From the NCBI GenBank assembly GCA_020137815.1, contig CM035353.1, positions 8,029,298-8,093,297 of the forward strand: a stretch of 64,000 nt of DNA, read 5' to 3'. Numbering within the stretch: position 1 is the first letter of the stretch; every line of letters begins with the position of its first letter. The notes beneath the pieces were generated by a model. The model was not told the origin of the DNA, made no database searches, and was given only the letters and a program-made list of their open reading frames with translations. Below are positions 46,584-56,771 of the stretch, one piece after another. This DNA comes from Hormiphora californensis. Taxonomy: Eukaryota; Ctenophora; Tentaculata; Cydippida; Pleurobrachiidae. A program made the position numbers and the translations under genes.

Positions 46584-46764
46584 GAGCATATCTCCGCCAT
46601 TTGGCAAACGTTGCTTATGGCCCCCTGTTCTGCGCCACGCGCAGCGCGGGATAAGGCAGCGCTTTTCAACTCCGCCATAAGGTCCCTGATGTTGTCGTGA
46701 CGGAGGATGGAATTTGAAAAAAATTCTGAAAACTGCGAAATTTTGGCCAAAATTTCGCAGTTTT

Positions 46765-47117
46765 CCCTCTTTATTAGTGGAAGCTCTTACGGTATTTCCC
46801 ACGCCCCGTGGGAAAGTTTTTGACCGTGGGAAAGTTTTCAAACCGTGGGAAAAGAGAGATACATACAATAACATTAAAAAAATAATTATTTTTTTAATGT
46901 TATTGTATGTATCTCTCTTTTCCCACGGTTTGAAAACTTTCCCACGGTCAAAAACTTTCCCACGCGGCGTGGGAAATACCGTAAGAGCTTCCACTATATG
47001 CTCTGCCGTGCGTTACAGGTGCGCGCAGTGCATCTGGGTGTCCGGGCAAATCCGGATTTGCCCGGACACCCAGATGCACTGCGCGCACCTGTAACGCACG
47101 GCAGAGCATAAAGAGGG
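46765..47117. mobile_element. Palindromic element interrupted in one arm by another palindromic MITE
   Basis: The outer element is a near-perfect palindrome: TATGCTCTGCCGTGCGTTAC at 46997, complement ending 47110, and CCCTCTTTAT (46765) against ATAAAGAGGG (47108-47117). Its left arm is split at TA by a second perfect palindrome, 46775-46996, with ends TAGTGGAAGCTCTTACGGTA and complement. Rejoining across the insertion restores the outer arm. Confidence 0.88.
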
Positions 47118-47228
47118 TTCTTTCGCGCGTCACAGTGCATTTTGACGTGACCAGGGTGTCCCCAGAAAATTGTGTGCGCGCGCGGCCGCGGATGATTTTT
47201 TTTTCTCGTGATCAGCAAAGGAAAACGT

Positions 47229-47453
47229 TAAAGTCGGATTTTTTGAAACTGTCACCCCCCCTAAGTTTTCAAATTTCTTTAAATGACCATAAGTCCGGTT
47301 CCTGATAAGATAGAGACTTGAAATTTGGAGGTTATAAAGATCTTGCTAAGTTCTTCCGAACCTCCAAATTTCAAGTCTCTATCTTATCAGGAACCGGAGA
47401 TATGACAAATTTGTTATTTCAGGGGGGTGACAGTTTCAAAAAATCCGACATTA
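47229..47453. mobile_element. MITE family B copy
   Basis: TA-flanked palindrome with ends AAGTCGGATTTTTTGAAACT and complement, core CTTGAAATTTGGAGG...CCTCCAAATTTCAAG. It abuts the family D copy at 47453. Confidence 0.88.
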
Positions 47454-48101
47454 AAATCTGGGTGCCTTTCATTGCTAACAATTCGTAGTTTTGGCGCGCG
47501 CGACGGGTTAGGGCTATCTGTTAGGGTTTGGTTAGGGTTTGGTTTGGGGTTACCGGTTAGGGCTATCGATTCTCTAACTGATACCGTTTAGTTTACACAA
47601 ATCGGCCATGTGGTTCCATGGCTATAGCCGTTTGAAAAAAGTCGGTCTAAGTATACTTTTTGGCAGCGCGCACCTGTAAACAGGCTGCAAGGCACCCAGA
47701 TTATAAAAAAAATCGCGCCCATCAGCAAACTTTCATTTTTCTTGCCAGGTTAGACTGTTTTTTCGCGCGCCCCGCAAAACAAAACAACATTTTTCACAAA
47801 ACGCCTCAAAATGGGGCGCGATTATAATCTGGGTACCTTGCAGCCTGTTTAAAGTCCGTTTCAAGCGACTTGACCCGTAATTCTTGGAATTTGGCGCATT
47901 GCGCGTGTATTTACAAAGGGGAAATCCTGAATGGAACCACATGGCCGATTTGAGTAAACTAAACGGTATCAGTCAGAGAATCGATAGCCCTAACCGATAA
48001 CCCCAAACCAAACCCTAACCAGACCCTAACGGATAGCCCTAACCCGTCGCGCGCGCCAAAACTACGAATTGTTAGCAATGAAAGGCACCCAGATTTTAAC
48101 G
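47453..48101. mobile_element. Family D palindromic element with TTAGGG-like arms
   Basis: Ends AAAATCTGGGTGCCTTTCAT and complement. Each arm carries degenerate GGGTTAGGGCTAT/GTTAGGGTTTGG units. The centre has TGGCAGCGCGCACCTGTAAA and a reversed GCGCGATTATAATCTGGGTA. Confidence 0.85.
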
Positions 48102-48316
48102 TTTTCCCTCAAAATGTCCAAAGTTTTCGTGTGGCTTCGCCCCCTCAAACCCACCGGGGCTTGCAGCCCCTGGACCCTGCCTGCAGGGGGCTCTGCCCCC
48201 GCCGGGGCTGCGCCCCTGGACCCTGCTTCGGTTAGGGCTATCGATTCTCTATCAGTTTCAAACTTTTCAACACTACTTTAAACAAATTAATTTGAGGCGT
48301 GAGCCTCTAGGTAGTG

Positions 48317-51300
48317 ATGGGAACGAAAGACAACGTGGGCGATAACCCTATGAATGAACGGCTGAAGAAGTCAGTGAATGACTATGTTTTGGAGATCATG
48401 AGATTGGAATTCGCAGGAACCTCGGAAGAGATGGATGTTGAACCTCATGTGGTAACTGATAACTACAACTTTTTCAAACAATTTCCTGAGTCAAAACTGA
48501 CCCCTGATAGTGCTGGTACAGTTTATAAAGATATAAACACCTACTACAGTCACGGATTGAGATATAATATAGGTAGAGACAGAGAGATCAACGTAAGATT
48601 ATTCCAGATGTCTATCTAATTTGGTCAAACACCATTTCCTTCGTTTAGCCATGGTTTGGAAAGTTTACGAGGGTATGCGGTACTTTGAAGACAGCACTGA
48701 GTACGAGTTACAGAGGTTTCAGAGAATCTACCAAAACTGGGAGAAGATGGTTGAAGTTGGTCTGCTCTCAGCTGACAGCCACTTTTACAATTACCGTCCC
48801 TCTTCCTGGGCAAAAGATAAGGCAAGACTTGAACGATGTAAGTGCAGTGACAAATCTTAACTTAGTCTGGGTTAATTACTGCAATCTGCATCAAAGTATG
48901 TAACACTTCATTCTTTGTTTCAGTTCAAGAAGCTATGAAAAGGCACAAGGAGGGTTTAGAATCTCTAGAAGAAGAGACTGATACCGATCCAAGAGAGGGA
49001 CAACCTCGTACACCCTGCCTTCCAACTCCTGAATTCTCCCGTCCCAAGTCGGGGAAGGAACGTGTCTCTGTGGAACTATCTCCAGTTCTAATAAAACAAG
49101 AAATGGAGGACTTGGAAAGAGTCCCACAACATCTCATTCACATTGCTAGAAAGTAAGTGTGATTTATCTACTATTGTTAAAACTCAATTGTGTTTTGTAA
49201 CACACTACAACTACAAATCAACACTTTAATTTGACTAAATACACCTCATATTATTCTTAGGGTTAACAAAGATACGAAAGAACCGGACGTTTATCTAGAC
49301 GAGATATTGATACAGTCAATTCCAGATAGTTTGAATAAGATAACTGCATTACTGCACCAGAAGGATCTCACAATGTTTGTTGCTGACACAGTTGTTGATA
49401 TGAGAGATGTTATGGAATTTAGCCCTGGATCTAAATACGAAATGTTGGAATGTTTAGAAGAAACCCTGACTGAAGAAGAGCTGTTATTTCTGGAGGAGGA
49501 AACTAAACTTGCTAAAATGGAGCTGCAAAATTTAAGGTTTGAATTGTGGAACTTTAACCCTTTCTTCCTATTATTGCTGAGTCAGCATGTGAATAGTTGG
49601 AGAAAACGTTTATTTTCTGTTGCAGTGATGCAGAGTTGAAAAGGGAACTGGAAAGTTTGGAATCAGTGTCTTGTTACCCGCTCTTTCCGCATCCTGAAGA
49701 AGAGTTTCTTGAGGAAGAGGAGTTGGATAAAATTGACCGATACACTGCCGATATCCTAACATTGACTAAACAAAAAGGCAATCTTTCAAACGAAGAGTGA
49801 GTATAGAAAAATCAGAAAAATTGCTATTTCTTGTGCTTACAGATCTGGCTTCTTTTCATCAAATGCTTAATTTCAGATAATCTAACATCTATATCCTGAT
49901 CAGGTTTGATAAAAAGATGCGAGATATTCTGATAGAATATGAGAGGATTGTTATACCAGACGATGAAAGTGTCCTTGAAAAAGATACCCAGAACGGTACC
50001 GAATCTGCAGATAACAAATTGACTAGTCCCCAACCAACAACCATCACATCAGCACCCACTACATTACATGAGAAACAAGATGAAATAGATGATTTTGATT
50101 TTCTCGGAGATGAAGATAATGTGATGAGGTATCTAACCAGTGAGAACAAGGATCCTGGAATATCGGAACTACCATGTATGCCACTACCCCAAGAAGAAGC
50201 TGTGGGCAGTAAGAATGAGGAAGGGGAGGGTAGTGTGAGAAGGAACCCGGTGAGGAAAGCTAAGGAAGGAATCTCATACACTCTTTGTGATGATGATGAT
50301 GATACTGATGATTATTGTAAGTGTCCGGGGGTTTCGAGTTTATCAGCCAATTCCTTACATATTGATCCCATTTCCTTCCCTCAGATTGTTGGAGGTGTAA
50401 GGACTTTGTTCCCTCTATTTGTGAGCTACATGGCGACCTGGAACCTTGTTCAGAGATCATTACTGCTTCTGGTACTAAAGACCCCAAAAAGTTCCCCGTC
50501 CCCAGTTTCATCAAGATAACTACCTCCAAAATACCCAATGCTGGGTTTGGTGTCTTCGCTGCAGAGTTTATCAGACCTGGAGTCATCATTGGTAAGTGTG
50601 GTGTGTACAGATAATGGGCAGCCCATTGTCTGTACACCCTAATTATGGGCTAATTAGATGATTAGATCTAATGCGCTAACCGCTAATTAGATCATTAGAT
50701 CTATTAGTATAGCTCTGTTTCTTGTAATTGTAGATTAGACTTTTTCCAAAGCTGTAAATACCCATTTCTCAGGTGAATACAGAGGAAAGAAGCTTACTCA
50801 AAAGAAGTACCAAGAACTGGAACAAAGTGGGAAAGAGTCTGGGTACGCATGGAAGGTTAAAACCAGTAAAGGGGTCCACTTTGTGGATGGTTCATCCTAC
50901 AGATCAAGCAACTGGCTCCGGTTCATCAACTGTGCAAGGGGCCAGTGTGAAGAGAACGTTCTGATGAGAGTTTGCAAAGGTTTGTTGCTACTTCTAAGTT
51001 CTATCAACCAACAAAGTACAAACCAACTGATGATTTTAATTAACGTTATCCTCTTGCCCAGCTTTATAATTACCAGCTATTTTCTCTCAGGGGTTGTCCA
51101 GTACTATTCCTACAAACCAATTAGAATTGGCCAGGAATTACTACTCTTCTATGGTGATGAATATTTCTCTGATCTTGGCTATGACATCTGCCGTGAGGAT
51201 TCTAGTAATGGTAAGTGCAACAAATAGAAACACGTTGGTTTACATGTAAACCAACGTGTTTCTATTTGTTGTACTATCTGCTCTCGGTTCCACGCCGATA

Positions 51301-52250
51301 GAGCTCTCTTGTGGCCTACTGAAACAACCATATTAATGGTAAGTGCCACAGATTTGAAGCTGAACCGTCAATGTGAATGTGTGTGATGGCTAGATATTTT
51401 ATTGTTTGTTTAATAATTAATTTACAAAGCCTCATCCTCAGATAAGAAGTACCACTGCAAGAAACCTAACTGCCATCGACTCTTCAAAACCGAGACTGAA
51501 CTACTGAACCACCAATGTAGCACTGTGAAACGGAAAGTTAACCGTAGTATTGAACCAAAGAAGATCCACCAGTGCCCCAAGTGTGACAAGAGATATACTG
51601 AAAAACAAAACCTTCGCAGTCACATCAGGAATGTACACGAGGGTGTAGGAAATTACAAGTGTTTGTACTGTGGTTACCTTACTGATAGTAAGTCTTTATT
51701 TGATAAACACAAAGCTACACACTCAGAGGAGAAGATGTTTCAATGTAACCAGTGTAACTACAGTGCTATTGAAAAGAGAACACTTACTCTTCATGTACAT
51801 AGACACCACAGCAGCACAAAGACCTTCAAATGTAGGTATAAACAGTGTGGTGTCAAGAAACCGTCCCAGGAGGAGTTGTACGAGCACATCAGAACTGAAC
51901 ACCCGATAAAGAAACACCAATGTACCGTGTGTCCCATGTCATTTGGAGATACCCAGGCTTTATCCAGGCACATGTTGACCCACAGTGGTGTACGGCCGTT
52001 CCAGTGCGAGTACTGTGGTAAGGGGTTTACACAGGAGGGTGATTACAAGAAACACCAACTGGTACACTCAGGTGCACAACCACACAAGTGTACGGTGTGT
52101 GGTAAGGGGTTTAGTCAGAAAGGTGATCTTACAAGACACATGAGGATACACACAGGGGAGAAACCCTTTGCTTGTTCTTACTGTGGGAGAAGGTTTAATC
52201 GGACTGGACATGCTAGGGACCATGAGTCTACCTGTCCACAGAGACCTTAA
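48317..52250 (+). CDS. PRDM9-like SET-domain and C2H2 zinc-finger protein, complete in ten exons
   Basis: Exons 48317-48572, 48649-48837, 48924-49152, 49261-49536, 49626-49796, 49904-50316, 50385-50591, 50773-50979, 51091-51210 and 51442-52250 join without a phase error, giving 958 aa. The first ~430 residues are acidic, partly helical and unrecognised. Next come a linker (VRRNPVRKAKEGI) and a CxxC-type zinc knuckle (YCWRCKDFVPSICELHG). The SET (PR) domain follows: IPNAGFGVFAAEFIRPG, GYAWKV, FVDGSSYRSSNWLRFINCAR, YYSYKPIRIGQELLLFYGDE. The tyrosines of GYxW, YYSY and YGDEY, which I recall as catalytic in PRDM9, are kept, so H3K4/K36 methyltransferase activity is plausible. Exon 10 encodes about nine zinc fingers, the first and last C2HC-like. 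No KRAB or SSXRD domain is seen. Confidence 0.9.
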
Positions 52251-52984
52251 ACTATTGATGTCATAAATCATTCACATTGTGGAATCGAACATTGATGTAC
52301 AGATAGGGTGCGGATACTGTTGGGCGTATGACAATATTCTAGGCTTGAGGTTTTGGTCTGTTGGATCGCATATATCGTGTATTTTGTTAAAAATCGATGT
52401 CACTCTGTCGTTACTTGTGTTTTCTATTTTGTGAGCCAATCGTTTTATTTCTGTCAAAAGTCAAACCAAACTTTGAAAAGCTGCATGCAGTTCCCTCTAC
52501 AACTGCACTGTCCTAGTGACACCTATCATATCTTCATCTCAGCTTGTCAAAGACCAAAGTATCCCAAACTAAACCTGATCACCTGTTGGTCATGGTTGCT
52601 GCCAGGCAAATCAGGAGTTGACACGTTCCTTGTCTGTCAGCTCTCACACCGGGCCTTCGGCCCGGTGTGAGCTTACGCGAGCTGACAAGTCCGAGGCCGA
52701 TAGACAGACTGCGTAGCATGGCAAATCAGGAGAGACGTCCACCACCACAGTCGGTACCTCATTGAGTTATGTAACGCGCGGGTATTCTCTACAGGGTAAA
52801 GTATCTTGGTGTCACCTACACGCGCGCACTTTAAACTCTGGTTTCTGCAGCTGCTGCGACAGATTCAGTTCTCTGTCTGCCTCGTTATTTGCCGCTCCGG
52901 GAGTCGGGACAAGTTGTTTCTGTTAGTGTTAGGATTCTGACACACTTCTCTGACAGAACTGAGTAGTACCAGTGAGTATCTGAT
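52251..52984. other. Intergenic stretch with one strong hairpin
   Basis: CTCACACCGGGCC-TTC-GGCCCGGTGTGAG at 52643-52671, inside longer CAGCTC...GAGCTG arms (52636-52686), forms a stable stem. Nothing else is recognised. Confidence 0.6.
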
Positions 52985-53742
52985 TAGGGTAAGCTGGGGT
53001 AAAAGTGGCCCACTTTTAACGTTTTAGGTTCTAAAATACGCAATTTATACAGCAGGAAGAAAAAAATTATATAGGCTATCCAATGAAACCTTTTCCTTTC
53101 AGCCGAGCTAAATTTTATTATCTACAAGTTTTATTTAATGGGTTAATTAATCAATTCAAATAATTTGGTGAGGCGTTTTTTGGAAAATTTGCACCGGGGC
53201 AAAGTGGCCCAAGCCAATAGCATTGCTCGATTTTATCACGTGCCTGGTGTTGTTAGACGAAACGATCAAACTAGGGGCAAAGTGGCCCATGTTCTGCACC
53301 GGAACATGGGCCACTTTGCCCCTAATTTGATCGTCTGTACTACATTTTTGTGCATTCCAATATCACGTGGTATTGCAGGCGCCATTTCATTGGTCCTAGA
53401 GGTGGGCCACTTTGTCCCAGACCGGACCACTTTGCCCCGGAGAGTGGGCCATATTTGCCCCGATTTCACAAAATTGACAATTAAGACAACAAAAATGCCA
53501 ATTTCTTCAAAAATTTTTATACCACGTTTTAGAGAATTATAAAGCCTAACTGGCAGTTTTTGCAAAATTAAAATCGGCCAACCCAAACAGAAATGACAGC
53601 AGTTTTAAAGCGAAAATTCGGAACAGAACGAGCAGGTCTCCGCTGGAGAAAAAGTCACGTGACCACATGTAATAACTAGGGCCACTTTGCCCCATACATG
53701 GGCCACTTTACCCCGCGGGCCATTTCACCCCAGCTTACCCTA
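52985..53742. mobile_element. TA-flanked DNA element with GGGTAAGCTGGGG ends (family F)
   Basis: GGGTAAGCTGGGGTAAAAGT is at the left and a complementary CACCCCAGCTTACCC at the right, with TA on both sides. Internally, GGGGCAAAGTGGCCCA motifs recur in both directions, including a perfect hairpin at ~53266-53332. No transposase frame, so it is non-autonomous. Confidence 0.8.
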
Positions 53743-54053
53743 TATGAATTCGTAGGATGTGCATGTGAGAGACGTTCCCGGCGTGTGAAACTTTCACTGA
53801 AGCACTACAACTCAACAATAGCAGGTACGGACTTGCTTCTTCACAATTTAAACTCTAGCTAGAGTTTAGACGCTTCGTGCCATAACTACTTGACATGCTA
53901 TACCACTGTCCTCCTGTCAGAGCATTGGTCTGACCCTACTATCATTTCTTTCAGAGCATTGTCTTGGCCCGACAGACCCAAAACCCAAAGACAAGCAGTG
54001 TTGATACCGATATTATAGACCGCTGATATTATAGACCAACTTACACAGGATAC

Positions 54054-54402
54054 CGGTAAAGGTTGACCCGTCTCCTGAGAATTATATTTTTATTTGGCCA
54101 AAACTCAGCCATTTCTTGACCAATTTGCAAAATATTGGGCTCGTTGGAAAGAGGACATTGAGCTCTTTCATTTGAGCCCAAGAAAATCAAAATCGGCGCA
54201 AATTGCGCGGCGCAATGGCGCAAAATGCGCGTTTTCGCCACTACGCCGCGCAATATGCGCCAATTTTCATTTTATTGAGCTCATTTTAAAGATCTTAATG
54301 TCTTCTTTCCAATGAGCCCAAGATTTTGCAAATTGGTCAAGAAATGGCTGAGTTATGGCCAAAACAGTTTTAAATTCTCAGGAGACGGGTCAACCTTTAC
54401 CG
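54054..54402. repeat. 349-bp palindromic element (family G)
   Basis: Arms CGGTAAAGGTTGACCCGTCT...CCATTTCTTGACCAATTTGC and complement, ~120 bp each, enclose a GCGC-rich centre. No clear target duplication. Confidence 0.85.
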
Positions 54403-55281
54403 CTTACCATCATATGACTATTATTGTTCATCATTCACATTGTTATGTGATTGGGGGAGGGGGTGCCAAGTGATGTTTGTATAAGCCTGATCACAATATT
54501 CCCTTTCAGTTTCGAACGCTGGAGCCGTACCAACACACTATCACTACATGTGGACTGTGGAGATATCCCAAAACAATAACAACTTTTGGCTTCTCCTCTC
54601 CTCCTACATACTGGTAACTTCATCGTGAATTTCATTGATAATTGATCATTCTAAAAGCAGAACAGAAATGTGTGGGACCCTTTGTTTACAATATCACCTC
54701 CTTGTCCTCACCCCTTTTTATTTCTCTCTCTCACTCCTTTTTAATTTTATTTATCTCCCTCACCCTTTTCAATGTCTCGCTCATTCATTCTACCGCGGTC
54801 GTGTGTAGAGTTTCTCTCTCAGTTGGCAGTGGTCTGGTAATTCTGGTATTTCTATCTCCCCCGTCCCACTTACTCCGGTACCGGGGCTGGAGCACTCTTT
54901 CTATGTCTCAATACTTTATTTTCCCTGCGTTCTATTTCTCTCTCTGTGTTAACCTTAACGTTGGAGTAATTGTTAAAAGTGATCCCTTATATAATCCTAC
55001 CGAAAAATATTATATACCGGCCTAAATCATCGAATTCCTTTCTCTCGCCCTAGTGATAATTTTGTAGCTGCTTTAAAGATCGACCTGGTTACATAACAGT
55101 GTATTCTGAGATGTGGTATATCAGTCACACACACACGTCTCAATTGATGGACCTGGTTATTGAGCACGTGTGTATATGAGTTGTACATTGTTCTCACTGG
55201 AAGAGCTGTTTACTACTTGGTGTGTATATTGTTTCGGTAGTCAATGACTGTAGTTACTATACCTCCCAGCTGTACACACAC
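54403..55281. other. Intergenic stretch, nothing recognised
   Basis: A plus-strand frame at 54642-55025 is rich in Ser/Leu/Phe with no flanking splice or family evidence; not called as a gene. Confidence 0.4.
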
Positions 55282-55965
55282 ATTACATCGGGGGGGGGGG
55301 GGGGCCGGCTGAAGTTTTTGAAGTTTGAAGTTTTCCACCCTACTTTTTGAGTTTTTGAAGTTTTTGAAGTTGACTTCAAAAACTTCAAAAACTTCAAAAA
55401 CTCTAAACTACTTTTATATGCTATCAGTGACTATTATTACACTTGTTTAGGTTAGTTTCATGCTTAATACATATTGTGGCAAAGTTATCCGTTCTTGTCT
55501 GCCCTTTTTCTACCACAAATTAGGATATTTACAATGATTCCTAGCCATGAAATCCATGGCACAATTTGGTGTAAAAAATTTAAATTTTTTGTAAAAACAG
55601 ATTTCATTTTCATTCTATAACTCAAAAAATTGCCTAGAAAATGCTAAGAAAGTGTTTAAAAATTATGAAGTAAATTTTCAAAAAAATTTTTGGGGGCCAC
55701 ACCCTTTTTGCCAGTTTCACAAAATGCAAATTTTTTATTAAGGGAGTAGTGAAAAAAATATGGACACCAAAATCATCAGCGGCCTCGAGTTTATATAAGA
55801 GTTATGAAGCAACATAGGGCCTATCTCCAACGGTTTAGGAGATATGAGTTTTTGAAGTTTTTGAAGTTTTTGAAGTTTTCCACCCTAAGTTTCTCTTTGA
55901 AGTTTTTGAAGTTGACTTCAAAAACTTCAAAAACTTCAGCCGGCCCCCCCCCCCCCCATTACATC
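55282..55965. mobile_element. G-run/C-run-ended DNA element with 8-bp target duplication
   Basis: ATTACATC occurs exactly at both borders (55282-55289 and 55958-55965). The element starts with fifteen G then CCGGCTGAAGTTTTTGAAG and ends with the complement and fourteen C. Subterminal GAAGTTTTT repeats and a GAAGTTGACTTC palindrome are present near both ends. There is no coding capacity. Its border design matches the element in EED intron 1. Confidence 0.88.
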
Positions 55966-56364
55966 ACACGCACCGTCCTGATCAAATCTGGAACTTAATT
56001 CACCCGGCCCTCTGAGCTCCCTTCTCCCTTTGATGTTTATCAGCCATTCTTCTACTAGAAGTTCTAGCAATTGTATTTTTGTTTCAAGGGTACAGTTTGT
56101 TTGAGTTATTCCAATTCCATTTCCACTGGAAATGATCCAGTATTCAAGGGCCGTAATATCATAGCATCATGGAAGACACAAGATATATGTGTGATTGTTA
56201 TACGTCACACATAGCATCCCATATCATAACATGCACATTAGTTGGCCCATGGGGAGGGGTGTGTGTGTGGTTTGACTTCTGCAGTTCTGTTGTTGTAATT
56301 TCCTTCGCGCTCTTTCTCGTCTTTCTTGTTCTCTTCTTCTCTTGTTGCTTGTTCTCTCTTTTTT

Positions 56365-56482
<118 letters not shown>

Positions 56483-56771
56483 AGCCCCTCCTAGCCCCAT
56501 GTGTTTACATATCATGCCCCTTTGAATATGACTGCATATATATTGTGTGTTATTCTAGCGGTCCTCCCCTCATCCTTCTCACTCCCGTCGGAACACAAGG
56601 AATAGCCTAACTTGTTGAAGCTACTAATTCTTGTTTAGTTTTCTTGACATTTTTTATTTTCTTTTTGCATTTTTCAGTTTCTTGCGAAAAATACTACTTC
56701 CATGCCTTTACAATGTTTCCTGACAGGTCAAAACAAGAAATGTATTATTACTGAGTTGTGACAATGAGACA

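Noticed and set aside
46578-47094. Matching ORFs with the KTFPRSKTFPRGVGNT frame on both strands
   Set aside because: They arise from the two arms of the inserted palindrome at 46775-46996.
48685-48903. Alternative open frame over PRDM exon 2
   Set aside because: Phase continuity from exon 1 (donor at 48573) to exon 3 supports the other frame, which also has a more normal composition.
53165-53542. 125-aa ORF within 52985-53742 as a transposase
   Set aside because: Its sequence follows the repeated GGCAAAGTGGCCCA motif and lacks any catalytic signature.
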